64,000 bases of DNA, from contig NZ_JBLUOA010000001.1 in assembly GCF_048060095.1 (NCBI RefSeq), positions 1,054,001 to 1,118,000 on the forward strand. The letters run 5' to 3'. The notes beneath the pieces are model-generated. The model worked only from the letters and a program-made list of their open reading frames with translations, was not told the origin of the DNA and ran no database searches. Positions 18,280 to 27,423 of this stretch are shown here, in pieces (within the stretch, counting starts at the first letter, position 1; every line of letters starts with the position of its first letter). This stretch comes from JBLUOA01 sp048060095 (lineage in GTDB: Bacteria > Pseudomonadota > Alphaproteobacteria > Rhodobacterales > Rhodobacteraceae). Both the position numbers and the translations under genes were made by a program.

Positions 18280-19194
18280 ATGTCGAGCAGGACAACCCCG
18301 AAAGTGGCAGTGTTGATGGGCGGACCCTCGGCTGAGCGTGAGGTTTCTTTGTCATCCGGGCGCGAATGCGCCGCCGCACTAAGGGGTGAAGGTTATGATG
18401 TGGTTGAGGTGGACGCAGGTCCAGACCTCGCCCAACGCCTGTCTGAAATCAATCCCGATGTTGCGTTCAACGCCCTGCATGGCCGGTGGGGTGAGGATGG
18501 GTGCGTTCAAGGGATGCTTGAATGGTTGCGCGTTCCCTACACTCATTCCGGCGTGCTGGCCTCGGCGCTTGCGCTTGATAAGGAGCGGACGAAGACGGCT
18601 TATCGCGCTGTTGGATTGCCGATCGTCGAAAGTGTTCTTGCTGCCGCCGATGACGTTCGCGCAAAGCATGTGATGGACCCGCCTTATGTGGTCAAACCGA
18701 ACAACGAAGGATCGTCTGTCGGCATCTATATCGTACACGAGGCCGCGAACGGCCCGCCGCAATTGTCGGATGACATGCCCGATGTCGTGATGGTTGAAAC
18801 CTATGCACCTGGTCGGGAACTGACGACCACGGTTGTTGGGGATCGTGCGTTGACCGTGACGGATATCCTGACGGACGGTTGGTATGACTACGCCGCCAAG
18901 TATGAGGTCGGCGGATCGCGCCATGTTGTGCCCGCGGATATCCCGACTGAGATTTTTGACGCCTGCATGGAGTATGCAGAGCGTGCCCATGTCGCGCTTG
19001 GGTGTAGGGGCGTCAGCCGCACGGATTTCCGGTGGGACGAAGCACGCGGGCTTGATGGGTTGATCCTGCTTGAAACCAATACGCAGCCGGGGATGACCCC
19101 GACATCGCTCACGCCGGAACAGGCCCAGCATTCGGGTATGGGTTTTGGCGCGCTTTGCGCTTGGTTGGTGGAGGATGCGTCATGCGACAGGTGA
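18280..19194 (+). CDS. ddl: D-alanine:D-alanine ligase
   Basis: Ddl is an ATP-grasp enzyme that joins two D-alanines for MurF. The motifs MGGPSAEREVSLSSG (residue 13), HGRWGEDGCVQG, the ATP-grasp VVKPNNEGSSVGI and the metal-binding end LLETNTQPGMTPTSL are visible. ATG at 18280, after GAGGCGGG, gives 304 residues, normal for DdlB; an in-frame ATG at 18253 has no ribosome site. It overlaps ftsQ by 13 bases. Confidence 0.96.
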   Translation: MSSRTTPKVAVLMGGPSAEREVSLSSGRECAAALRGEGYDVVEVDAGPDLAQRLSEINPDVAFNALHGRWGEDGCVQGMLEWLRVPYTHSGVLASALALDKERTKTAYRAVGLPIVESVLAAADDVRAKHVMDPPYVVKPNNEGSSVGIYIVHEAANGPPQLSDDMPDVVMVETYAPGRELTTTVVGDRALTVTDILTDGWYDYAAKYEVGGSRHVVPADIPTEIFDACMEYAERAHVALGCRGVSRTDFRWDEARGLDGLILLETNTQPGMTPTSLTPEQAQHSGMGFGALCAWLVEDASCDR

Positions 19195-20096
19195 ACACCT
19201 TCCGCGCTGAACCGCCGCTGACCCGGCCAACGCCACCGCGCCGCGACCCGGCACCCAGCCGCATTTCCTACCGTATTCAGCGTTTGCTGCTGACACCGTT
19301 GTTCCGTGGCTTCTTGCGGATCGGCCTGCCGATGGCTGCCGCTGCCGGCGTCGGAACGATGGTTTTGTCCGATCAAGATGTCCGCGATCGCATCGGGCTG
19401 ACGATCACCGAAATCCGGCGCTCGATCGAAGAACGGCCTGAGTTCATGGTCAAGCTGATGGCGGTCGACGGGGCGAGTTCTGAAATCGGTGAGGATATCC
19501 GCGAAGTCCTGCCGGTCGATTTTCCGGTCAGTTCCTTTGACCTTGATCTTGAGGAGATGCGCAACTCCGTCCTGTCGCTGGACGCGGTCGCCGATGCGGA
19601 TCTGCGTATTCGTGCAGGCGGTGTGCTTCAGATCGACGTGACGGAACGTGTGCCCGCCGTCGTCTGGCGCGGCCCGCAGGGGGTTGAGCTTTTGGATGCG
19701 GAAGGGCACCGCGTCAGCGCCCTGATCGCACGGGCCGAACGACCGGATCTGCCGCTGCTGACAGGGGAGGGCGCGGAAAACGCGGTTCCCGAAGCGCTCG
19801 CGATTTTTGACGTCGCGGGGCCGATCCTTGACCGGATGCGCGGACTTGTCCGCACGGGCGAGCGGCGCTGGGACGTCGTGCTTGACCGGAAACAGCGCAT
19901 TCTACTGCCTGAACACGGTGCGGTCGCGGCGCTTGAACGCGTGATCGCGCTCGATCAGGCGCAGGATTTGCTTGGTCGCGATCTGGTCGCGATCGACATG
20001 AGAAATGAGAACCGTCCAACCATTCGGCTGGCAGAGCAGGCAGTCACAGAACTGCGCCGAATTAAAGGACTGGCAGAAGGAGACCCCGGCCAATGA
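19182..20096 (+). CDS. ftsQ: Cell division protein FtsQ
   Basis: FtsQ is a bitopic divisome scaffold. After a proline- and arginine-rich cytoplasmic tail there is one membrane helix (about residues 45-65), then a POTRA domain beginning around LTITEIRRSIEERPEF and the beta domain. ATG at 19182 follows GGAGG inside the end of ddl. The 304-residue length is normal. It lies between ddl and ftsA, the standard order, and its TGA overlaps the ftsA ATG. Confidence 0.95.
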   Translation: MRQVNTFRAEPPLTRPTPPRRDPAPSRISYRIQRLLLTPLFRGFLRIGLPMAAAAGVGTMVLSDQDVRDRIGLTITEIRRSIEERPEFMVKLMAVDGASSEIGEDIREVLPVDFPVSSFDLDLEEMRNSVLSLDAVADADLRIRAGGVLQIDVTERVPAVVWRGPQGVELLDAEGHRVSALIARAERPDLPLLTGEGAENAVPEALAIFDVAGPILDRMRGLVRTGERRWDVVLDRKQRILLPEHGAVAALERVIALDQAQDLLGRDLVAIDMRNENRPTIRLAEQAVTELRRIKGLAEGDPGQ

Positions 20097-21430
20097 TGAC
20101 TGACCTCTACCAAACGCAGCGTGCGATGCGGAACATGCGCAAGGCCGCGATGCAGCGGGGCGTGATCGCGGTTCTGGATGTCGGCACGTCCAAGATCGCC
20201 TGCCTCGTTCTGCGGTTCGATGGGCCGGATGCGTTTTCTGAGAGTGAGGGCATCGGGTCGATGGCCGGTCAGTCGAGCTTTCGCGTGATCGGTGCAGCAA
20301 CGACGCGGTCGCGCGGGGTCAAGTTCGGCGAAGTCGACGCGATGCAGGAAACCGAACGTGCGATCAGAACCGCCGTTCAGGCGGCGCAGAAGATGGCCAA
20401 CCTGCGGGTCGATCACGTTATCGCTTGTTTTTCGGGTGCGCGGCCCCGGTCCTACGGGCTTGCGGGGGAAATCGAACTGCACGACAGCACCGTCAGCGAA
20501 CAAGACGTCGCGCGGGTTCTGTCATCCTGCGACGTGCCGAATTTCGGAGAGGGCCGCGAGGTGCTGCACGCCCAACCCGTGAATTTCGCGATCGATCACC
20601 GCTCTGGCCTCAACGATCCGCGCGGGCAGATTGGCAACCGGCTGGCGACGGATATGCACCTGATGACCGTCGACGCGGGCGCCATTCAGAACATTCTATA
20701 TTGTATCAAGCGTTGCGATCTCGAATTGGCGGGGCTGGCGAGTTCGGCTTATGTGTCGGGCATCTCCTCGCTGGTGGAGGATGAGCAGGAGCTTGGCGCG
20801 GCCTGTGTCGACCTTGGCGGCGGAGCCACCGGGATCTCGGTCTTCATTAAGAAACACATGATCTATTCGGACTCTGTTCGCTTGGGCGGGGATCATGTGA
20901 CATCCGACATCTCAAAAGGTTTGCAGGTGTCGCTTGCCACGGCGGAGCGGATCAAGACGTTCTACGGTGGCGTTGTCGCGACCGGGATGGATGATCGCGA
21001 GATGATCGAGATCGGCGGCGAAACCGGCGATTGGGAACACGACCGCCGCACCGTCAGCCGGGCAGAGCTGATCGGCATCATGCGCCCGCGTGTTGAAGAG
21101 ATACTAGAAGAAGTGCGCGTCCGGTTGGACGCCGCCGGGTTCGACCACTTGCCAAGCCAGCAGATCGTCCTGACCGGCGGCGGCAGTCAGATTCCGGGTC
21201 TTGATGGCATGGCCTCGCGGATGCTGGGGCAACAAGTGCGGCTGGGTCGGCCGCTTCGGGTTCAGGGTTTGCCGCAGGCCGCGACCGGTGCGGCGTTTGC
21301 GTCGGCTGTCGGGCTGTGCCTTTTCGCGGCACACCCGCAGGACGAGTGGTGGGATTTCGAAATGCCAGCCGAACGCTACCCCGCCAGATCGCTGCGTCGG
21401 GCGGTAAAATGGTTCAAGGACAACTGGTAA
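20093..21430 (+). CDS. ftsA: Cell division protein FtsA
   Basis: FtsA is the actin-like ATPase that tethers FtsZ to the membrane. The phosphate-1 motif AVLDVGTSKIACLV lies near residue 25, phosphate-2 is in CVDLGGGATGISV and the adenosine motif is VLTGGGSQIPGL near 360. The C terminus is basic and amphipathic (SLRRAVKWFKDNW), as expected for the membrane-targeting helix. Tandem ATG codons at 20093 and 20096 follow AAGGAG. The length is 445 residues. Confidence 0.96.
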   Translation: MMTDLYQTQRAMRNMRKAAMQRGVIAVLDVGTSKIACLVLRFDGPDAFSESEGIGSMAGQSSFRVIGAATTRSRGVKFGEVDAMQETERAIRTAVQAAQKMANLRVDHVIACFSGARPRSYGLAGEIELHDSTVSEQDVARVLSSCDVPNFGEGREVLHAQPVNFAIDHRSGLNDPRGQIGNRLATDMHLMTVDAGAIQNILYCIKRCDLELAGLASSAYVSGISSLVEDEQELGAACVDLGGGATGISVFIKKHMIYSDSVRLGGDHVTSDISKGLQVSLATAERIKTFYGGVVATGMDDREMIEIGGETGDWEHDRRTVSRAELIGIMRPRVEEILEEVRVRLDAAGFDHLPSQQIVLTGGGSQIPGLDGMASRMLGQQVRLGRPLRVQGLPQAATGAAFASAVGLCLFAAHPQDEWWDFEMPAERYPARSLRRAVKWFKDNW

Positions 21431-21610
21431 ACCGCTACATCTTGCCGATCTGGCGAAATACCGCCGAAGGCATGGCGAGACCTTACCATATTTTGTGGTA
21501 AATATGCGTTTTTTAGGTGACGTTGCGGCTTTGTCACGGTAGGATTGGACTGGATTAGGGAAAAACGGCCCCCAGAGGCCGATAGTGCAAACAGACAGGC
21601 GGACAGATCT

Positions 21611-23254
21611 ATGACATTGAACCTCAAGATGCCCGAACAGGACGAACTGAAGCCCCGTATCACCGTGTTCGGTGTTGGCGGCGCGGGCGGTAACGCTGTT
21701 AACAACATGATTGAAAAGCAGCTTGAGGGCGTTGAATTCGTTGTTGCAAACACCGATGCACAAGCGCTTCAGTCCAGCCGGTCTTCTGCCAAGATCCAGA
21801 TGGGCGTCAAAGTCACCGAGGGTCTGGGTGCCGGGGCGCGGCCATCGGTCGGTGCAGCAGCCGCCGAAGAAACCATCGAATCGATTGTCGATCATCTGGC
21901 CGGTGCGCATATGTGCTTCATCACCGCGGGCATGGGCGGCGGCACCGGAACGGGCGCTGCGCCGATCATCGCGCAAGCCGCGCGTGAACTTGGTGTGCTG
22001 ACCGTTGGCGTCGTGACCAAGCCCTTTCAGTTTGAAGGTGCCAAGCGGATGCGTCAGGCCGAGGAGGGCGTCGAATCGCTCCAGAAGGTTGTCGATACGC
22101 TGATCATCATTCCGAACCAGAACCTGTTCCGCCTGGCGAATGAAAAGACCACCTTCACCGAAGCGTTCAGCATGGCGGATGACGTGCTTTATCAAGGTGT
22201 TAAGGGCGTGACCGACCTGATGGTTCGTCCGGGTCTTATCAACCTCGACTTTGCGGATGTTCGCGCCGTGATGGACGAGATGGGCAAGGCGATGATGGGT
22301 ACCGGCGAGTCCGAGGGCGAAGATCGCGCTGTTCAGGCGGCAGAGAAGGCGATTGCCAACCCGCTGCTGGACGAGATCAGCCTGAAAGGCGCGAAGGGCG
22401 TTCTTATCAACATCACCGGCAGCTACGATCTGACGCTGTTCGAACTCGACGAAGCGGCGAACCGCATTCGCGAAGAAGTCGACGCAGACGCCAATATCAT
22501 CGTGGGTTCGACACTCGACACCGAAATGGAAGGGGCGATGCGCGTCTCGGTCGTGGCAACGGGCATCGACGCGAGCATGTCGTCTGCCGACGTTCCGGCA
22601 CGCCCACGTCGGTCGATGAGCGAGCCGCTGCAAAGCCCGGAAGAGGTCAAGGCGCACACGCCCGAACCTGTCGCGGCAGAGCCGGAGCCGACCCCGGTCG
22701 CCGCCGCGCAAGAGCAGCGTGAGCCGGAACCGACCCTGTTCAACGACATGGAAGAACCCGCACCCGTGCGCGAACCGGCACGGGAACCGGAAGTCGCGGA
22801 AGAAAACGATCTTCCGGCACCGGCGTATCAGCCGCGCGTTGCGGAGTTCCAACCGCGCCGGGATGAGATTGAAGCCCAGCCCGAAGCGGCAGAGTTCGTC
22901 GCACCGAAAGCGCCGGCCCCCGGCACGCCGTCGCCCGAAGCACTGGCGCGTTTGCAGGCCGCTGTTCAGAAGGCACCCGCTGGCGGTCGCCCGCAGCAGC
23001 AAAGCGCCCCAGCGGCCTCTGCTCCGGCAGCAACACGGCAACAGCAAGTTGAAGACGATCAGCGCCCGCGGTTTGGGATTAACTCCCTTATCAACCGGAT
23101 GACAGGTCACGCGGCAGAGGGGCATGACCGTCCCGCACAGCAGCAGACAGCGCGTCAACAACCCCCGATGCACGCACACGAAGAGGAAGTCGAGGCCGAT
23201 CCAGAACAGGAACGTATCGAAATTCCGGCCTTCCTGCGTCGTCAGGCGAATTAA
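21611..23254 (+). CDS. ftsZ: Cell division protein FtsZ
   Basis: FtsZ is the tubulin-like GTPase that forms the Z ring. The nucleotide-binding signature GGGTGTGAAP starts at residue 109 and the T7 loop is NLDFADVRAVM. The 547-residue product is long because of an acidic, Pro/Ala/Glu/Gln-rich linker from about residue 320 to 535. It ends in the conserved peptide IEIPAFLRRQAN that in this family binds FtsA and other partners. The 180-bp gap after ftsA and the weak ribosome site (AGGCGGAC) suggest its own promoter. A terminator follows. Confidence 0.97.
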   Translation: MTLNLKMPEQDELKPRITVFGVGGAGGNAVNNMIEKQLEGVEFVVANTDAQALQSSRSSAKIQMGVKVTEGLGAGARPSVGAAAAEETIESIVDHLAGAHMCFITAGMGGGTGTGAAPIIAQAARELGVLTVGVVTKPFQFEGAKRMRQAEEGVESLQKVVDTLIIIPNQNLFRLANEKTTFTEAFSMADDVLYQGVKGVTDLMVRPGLINLDFADVRAVMDEMGKAMMGTGESEGEDRAVQAAEKAIANPLLDEISLKGAKGVLINITGSYDLTLFELDEAANRIREEVDADANIIVGSTLDTEMEGAMRVSVVATGIDASMSSADVPARPRRSMSEPLQSPEEVKAHTPEPVAAEPEPTPVAAAQEQREPEPTLFNDMEEPAPVREPAREPEVAEENDLPAPAYQPRVAEFQPRRDEIEAQPEAAEFVAPKAPAPGTPSPEALARLQAAVQKAPAGGRPQQQSAPAASAPAATRQQQVEDDQRPRFGINSLINRMTGHAAEGHDRPAQQQTARQQPPMHAHEEEVEADPEQERIEIPAFLRRQAN

Positions 23255-23281
23255 TTCGCTAACATATTTGACTGGGTGAAG

Positions 23282-23304
23282 GGGCGGCGCATGCCGCCCT
23301 TTTT
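23282..23304 (+). terminator. Intrinsic terminator after ftsZ
   Basis: A 7-bp GC stem (GGGCGGC, loop GCAT, GCCGCCC) is followed by TTTTT. It closes the main dcw transcript before lpxC. Confidence 0.88.
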
Positions 23305-23478
23305 CGTTTGAAAGCAGACAGCTGTAACGCTTGACTCTCTGTATCGGCGAAGTTTCGCGCATGCCTGAATCGGATGTTTCAGGCCGTTATAAAGATTGAG
23401 TTGAGTTCACATGCCCCAACCTCTACCTCAACCATGCCGGATAACGGAAATAGTCCGGCGCTGCAGTTGAGGCATGTT

Positions 23479-24399
23479 TTGCAGACAACATTGAAATCGC
23501 CAGTTCGCTTTTCCGGTGTGGGTCTCCACTCCGGTGCGCCCGTCAGGATGACGGTTCATCCGGCGTCTGCGGAATACGGTATCTGGTTCCGCCGCACGGA
23601 CATCGAAAGCAATGCGATGATCGCCGCCCGCTGGGACTCCGCCGTTCCGGGTGCGCGTCTTTGCACCAAGCTCGTGAATTCTGCGGGTGTGATGGTTTCG
23701 ACCGTCGAACACATCATGGCAGCGCTGGCCGGTTGTGGTGTTCATAACGCATTGATCGAAATTGATGGGCCTGAGGTTCCGATCCTCGATGGCAGCTCTC
23801 AGCCGTTCGTCGAAGGGATCATCGCTGTTGGCTTGCGCCGACTGAATGCGCCCGTCCGCGCGATTGAGGTTCTTGAACCGATCGAGGTGCGCGAAGGCGA
23901 TGCGGTGGCGCGGCTCGATCCGTCCGACACGCTTTACATCGATTTCCACATTGAATTCGACGATGCCGCGATTGGCCGTCAGGACAAAACCCTGAATATG
24001 GCGAATGGCAGCTTTGTCCGCGAACTGTGCGACAGTCGCACGTTCTGCCGTCAGGATGACGTAACAGCGATGCGCGACAATGGCCTCGCCCTTGGCGGCA
24101 CGCTGGAAAACGCGGTCGTGTTTGACGGGGCCGATGTGCTTTCGCCGGGTGGTTTGCGCCACGATGATGAGGCCGTGCGCCATAAAATGCTCGACGCGCT
24201 TGGCGATCTGGCGCTGGCCGGTGCGCCTTTGCTTGCCCGTTATTCGGGCCACCGCGCAGGGCACGCGCTGACCAACAAATTGCTTCGGGCGCTTTTCGCC
24301 CGTCCAGACGCATATCGGATGGTCGTATGCGATACAGCGACCGCAGCCCGCTTGCCGGGCGTCGGCGTTCGCAACGTCGATATTCCTGTTCTGGCTTGA
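23479..24399 (+). CDS. lpxC: UDP-3-O-acyl-N-acetylglucosamine deacetylase LpxC
   Basis: LpxC is the zinc enzyme of the first committed step of lipid A synthesis. FSGVGLHSG opens the protein, EHIMAALAGCGVHNALIE holds a zinc-binding His, HKMLDALGDL another, and GHRAGHALTNKLLRAL the C-terminal catalytic segment. The start is judged to be TTG at 23479 (QTTLKSP follows), six bases after TTGAGG; this gives 306 residues, the family length. ATG at 23434 would add 15 unlike residues and has no ribosome site. Confidence 0.92.
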   Translation: MQTTLKSPVRFSGVGLHSGAPVRMTVHPASAEYGIWFRRTDIESNAMIAARWDSAVPGARLCTKLVNSAGVMVSTVEHIMAALAGCGVHNALIEIDGPEVPILDGSSQPFVEGIIAVGLRRLNAPVRAIEVLEPIEVREGDAVARLDPSDTLYIDFHIEFDDAAIGRQDKTLNMANGSFVRELCDSRTFCRQDDVTAMRDNGLALGGTLENAVVFDGADVLSPGGLRHDDEAVRHKMLDALGDLALAGAPLLARYSGHRAGHALTNKLLRALFARPDAYRMVVCDTATAARLPGVGVRNVDIPVLA

Positions 24400-24406
24400 C
24401 CCTGTC

Positions 24407-24442
24407 AAAATCCGGTGCAAAGACGTTTTGCACCGGATTTTT
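24407..24442 (+). terminator. Intrinsic terminator after lpxC
   Basis: A perfect 15-bp inverted repeat (AAAATCCGGTGCAAA, loop GACGT, complement) ends in a run of T. It lies just after the lpxC stop. The A-run on its left arm could also let it work on the other strand. Confidence 0.9.
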
Positions 24443-24511
24443 CTGTGCTAGGACAAGGCACAGGGAAGAAGTCGCAAGGCTCTTTGCGGAATAATATGGG
24501 GTAGGCGGGTA

Positions 24512-25351
24512 ATGGCACGCGGCAGGTCTCGGTCCAGAATTGTCGGATTGATTTCGGCACTAGCGATAGTGGCGGCCTGCGGTGGCGGGCGGCAGGAACG
24601 TCCGCTAGAGGAATTCTCCGCCGAAGAAATCTACCAACGCGCTGAGTTTGAGCTTGAGAACCGCCGCAAGGGCGAGGAAGCCGCGCGCCTGTTCGGTGAG
24701 GTTGAGCGTCTGTATCCCTATTCGGAATACGCGAAACGCGCGCTAATAATGCAGGCCTTCGCCTACCACAAGGATCGCGACTACGAAAACAGCCGCGCCG
24801 CCGCGCAGCGTTACATCGACTTCTATCCGGCGGATGAGGATGCAGCTTACGCGCAATACCTTCTCGCGCTCAGCTATTACGATCAGATTGATGAAATCGG
24901 GCGCGATCAGGGTCTGACGTTCCAAGCGCTCCAATCGTTGCGGACGGTGATTGAGCGGTATCCCGATAGCGAATACGCGCGGTCGTCGATCCTGAAATTC
25001 GACCTCGCCTTCGACCACCTCGCCGCGAAAGAGATGGAGATTGGGCGTTATTACCTGAAACGCGGCCACTACACCGCGGCGATCAATCGATTCCGCGTGG
25101 TGGTTGAGCAGTTCCAGACGACGACCCATACCGCCGAGGCGCTGCACAGGCTGGTCGAATCCTACCTGTCGCTTGGGCTGGAGCAAGAGGCGCAGACCGC
25201 AGCCGCGATTTTGGGGCATAACTTCCAATCGTCGGAGTTTTACGAAGACAGCTATGCGCTGTTGACCGGCCGCGGTCTGGAGCCGCGGGTGCGTGGCACC
25301 GGCTGGCTGGCGGCGATTTATCGACAAACCGTCCGGGGCGAATGGCTCTGA
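24512..25351 (+). CDS. bamD: Outer membrane assembly lipoprotein BamD
   Basis: BamD is the essential lipoprotein partner of BamA in outer-membrane protein insertion. The protein has a basic N terminus, a hydrophobic segment and a lipobox ending at Cys23 (IVAAC). Tetratricopeptide-like repeats follow, including LYPYSEYAKRALIMQAFAYH, DFYPADEDAAYAQYLLALSYY and RYPDSEYARSSI. The 279 residues fit alphaproteobacterial BamD, and the place between lpxC and recN is typical. Confidence 0.95.
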   Translation: MARGRSRSRIVGLISALAIVAACGGGRQERPLEEFSAEEIYQRAEFELENRRKGEEAARLFGEVERLYPYSEYAKRALIMQAFAYHKDRDYENSRAAAQRYIDFYPADEDAAYAQYLLALSYYDQIDEIGRDQGLTFQALQSLRTVIERYPDSEYARSSILKFDLAFDHLAAKEMEIGRYYLKRGHYTAAINRFRVVVEQFQTTTHTAEALHRLVESYLSLGLEQEAQTAAAILGHNFQSSEFYEDSYALLTGRGLEPRVRGTGWLAAIYRQTVRGEWL

Positions 25352-25367
25352 CCTAGCGGAGACTCGC

Positions 25368-27020
25368 ATGCTCAGGGCGCTCGATATCCGGGACATGCTT
25401 ATCATTGACCGGCTGGAGCTTGAGTTTCAGCCGGGTCTTAATGTGCTGACCGGGGAAACCGGTGCTGGAAAGTCTATCCTGCTGGATTCCCTTGGTTTTG
25501 TTCTGGGGTGGCGTGGCCGGGCGGAACTGGTGCGCGCAGGCGCAAGCCAGGGCGAGGTTACGGCGATCTTTGACCTGACACTCGATCATCCGGCCCATAA
25601 CGTGCTGGCCGAGGCCGGGCTGCCCGATGAGGGCGCTGAGCTGATCCTGCGCCGGGTCAACAGCGCCGATGGCCGGAAAACTGCATGGGTTAATGATCGG
25701 CGGTGCTCGGGCGACGTGTTGCGGCAACTGTCGGAAACGCTGGTCGAACTTCACGGCCAACATGATGATCGCGGACTGCTGAACCCCCGCGGGCATCGGC
25801 TGCTGCTGGATGAGTTTGCTGGGGCCGCACCGCTTGTCGATCAGACCCGAACGGCTTGGCGAGAGGTTGCGGCGGCGCGGAAGGCGTTGGACGCGGCGCA
25901 AGAGCGGCTGGCCGAGGCGCGGGCAGAGGAGGAGTTTCTGCGCCACGCTGTTTCAGAACTCGATACCCTGAACCCGCAAGAGGGGGAGGAGGCCGAGCTC
26001 TACACACGCCGCCGCCGGATGCAGGGCGCAGAGCGGATTCGCGACGATATCGCAAAGGCTTACGCCGCCCTGGGCAATGAAGGTGCTGAGGGACGCATGG
26101 GCGACGCGCTTCGGTGGCTGGAAGACGCAGCGGAAAACGCCGACGGACAGCTTGAGGGCGCGATTGCCGCGCTGGGTCGCGCGATGAACGAACTTGGCGA
26201 GGCGCAGCAAGGGGTGGAGGATTGCCTGTCGGCGCTCGACTTCAACCCGTCCGACCTTGAAGCGGCGGAGGAGCGGCTATTCGCGATCCGTGGCCTTGCT
26301 CGCAAGCATGACGTGACCCCGGATGAATTAGGAAGTTTTGCAGACGGGCTGCGGCAAAAGCTCTCTGCCCTCGACAATAGCGCGACTGAGATCGGCGGGC
26401 TGGAACAGGCCGTTCAAGATGCCGAGGCGAAATATGAGGGCATCGCAGGTAAGCTGAGCAAGGCCAGATCGAAAGCAGCGAAAAAACTCGACGCCGCGAT
26501 GTCGGCGGAGCTTGCGCCGCTCAAGATGGAGCGCGCGGTTTTTTCGACAGAGATTACTCAGGCAGATCCGGGGCCGGAGGGGCACGACGCGGTTGCCTTC
26601 ACCGTGGCAACCAACCCCGGCGCATCTGCGGGGCCGCTCAACAAGATCGCATCGGGCGGTGAACTTAGCCGTTTTCTGTTGGCGCTGAAGGTGTGCCTAA
26701 CCTCTGGCGTCGCAGGCCTCACGCTGATTTTTGATGAGATCGACCGGGGGGTCGGTGGTGCAACAGCCGACGCGGTCGGCCGGCGTCTGGCGGCGCTTGC
26801 CCAAGACGCGCAGGTTCTTGTCGTCACACACTCTCCGCAGGTGGCCGCATTGGGTGGACACCACTGGCGCGTTGAAAAACGGGTTACGGGTGGGCAAACA
26901 CTATCGTCCGTCACATCGCTCGCGCCCAAAGACCGGGTTGAAGAGATTGGTCGAATGCTCGCCGGTGATACCGTCACTGAAGAGGCGCGCGCCGCTGCCA
27001 AAGCGCTGCTCGCGGGCTGA
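25368..27020 (+). CDS. recN: DNA repair protein RecN
   Basis: RecN is an SMC-like ATPase acting in double-strand-break repair. Walker A GETGAGKSILLDSLGF starts near residue 29, coiled-coil arms rich in Ala, Glu and Arg fill the middle (about 160-380), and the ABC signature SGGELSRFLLALK and Walker B LIFDEIDRGVGG lie near 430-465. The 550-residue length is normal. ATG at 25368 is 17 bases after bamD, so the two are probably co-transcribed. Confidence 0.96.
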   Translation: MLRALDIRDMLIIDRLELEFQPGLNVLTGETGAGKSILLDSLGFVLGWRGRAELVRAGASQGEVTAIFDLTLDHPAHNVLAEAGLPDEGAELILRRVNSADGRKTAWVNDRRCSGDVLRQLSETLVELHGQHDDRGLLNPRGHRLLLDEFAGAAPLVDQTRTAWREVAAARKALDAAQERLAEARAEEEFLRHAVSELDTLNPQEGEEAELYTRRRRMQGAERIRDDIAKAYAALGNEGAEGRMGDALRWLEDAAENADGQLEGAIAALGRAMNELGEAQQGVEDCLSALDFNPSDLEAAEERLFAIRGLARKHDVTPDELGSFADGLRQKLSALDNSATEIGGLEQAVQDAEAKYEGIAGKLSKARSKAAKKLDAAMSAELAPLKMERAVFSTEITQADPGPEGHDAVAFTVATNPGASAGPLNKIASGGELSRFLLALKVCLTSGVAGLTLIFDEIDRGVGGATADAVGRRLAALAQDAQVLVVTHSPQVAALGGHHWRVEKRVTGGQTLSSVTSLAPKDRVEEIGRMLAGDTVTEEARAAAKALLAG

Positions 27021-27089
27021 ACGCCCGCCAAAGAAAGTTTGCCAAACCCATTAATGTTTCCTTGCGAGTCGCGGATCACTTGCGTTATC

Positions 27090-27275
27090 AGCGCAGGTGC
27101 TTCGGTCCGGGCGGTAAACGTCCGGTAAAAGGGAACACGGTGCGGCGCAATTTTGTGCCAATTCCGCGACTGCCCCCGCAACTGTAAGCGGTGAGCGCGG
27201 CTGGACTACGCCACTGGGGACCAACCCTGGGAAGGCCCAGCCAAGCTTTGATCCGTAAGTCAGGAGACCTGCCGA
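27090..27275 (+). promoter_or_regulatory. Cobalamin riboswitch
   Basis: The conserved core of the B12-binding RNA is readable in order: CAGGTGCTTCGG at the 5' side, AAAAGGGAACACGGTG, the near-invariant GACTGCCCCCGCAACTGTAA (27170-27189), GCCACTGGG, TGGGAAGG, and the 3' box AGTCAGGAGACCTGCC. It lies in the leader of btuB and should lower expression of the uptake operon when cobalamin is abundant. A GGTGATCACC palindrome and a small CACCC/GGGTG hairpin follow at 27276-27296, without a U-run, so control may be at translation or through Rho. The exact ends are approximate. Confidence 0.95.
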
Positions 27276-27423
27276 GGTGATCACCCTGTCCGGGTGCGGG
27301 GCGCATCATGGGCAACGGTATCTTCCGTAGTGGTGACGTTCACGCACCGTCTGCGGGGGACGTCCGTCCTTTCCAAAGACATTAAACCATGTTGCGCGCG
27401 ACGCGCCGGAAGGGAATTGGACT

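Noticed and set aside
21104..23362. A 752-codon open frame on the minus strand opposite ftsA and ftsZ
   Set aside because: It is a mirror of the strongly biased codons of ftsZ; its product is rich in Arg, His and Cys with no domain, and the plus-strand gene is certain.
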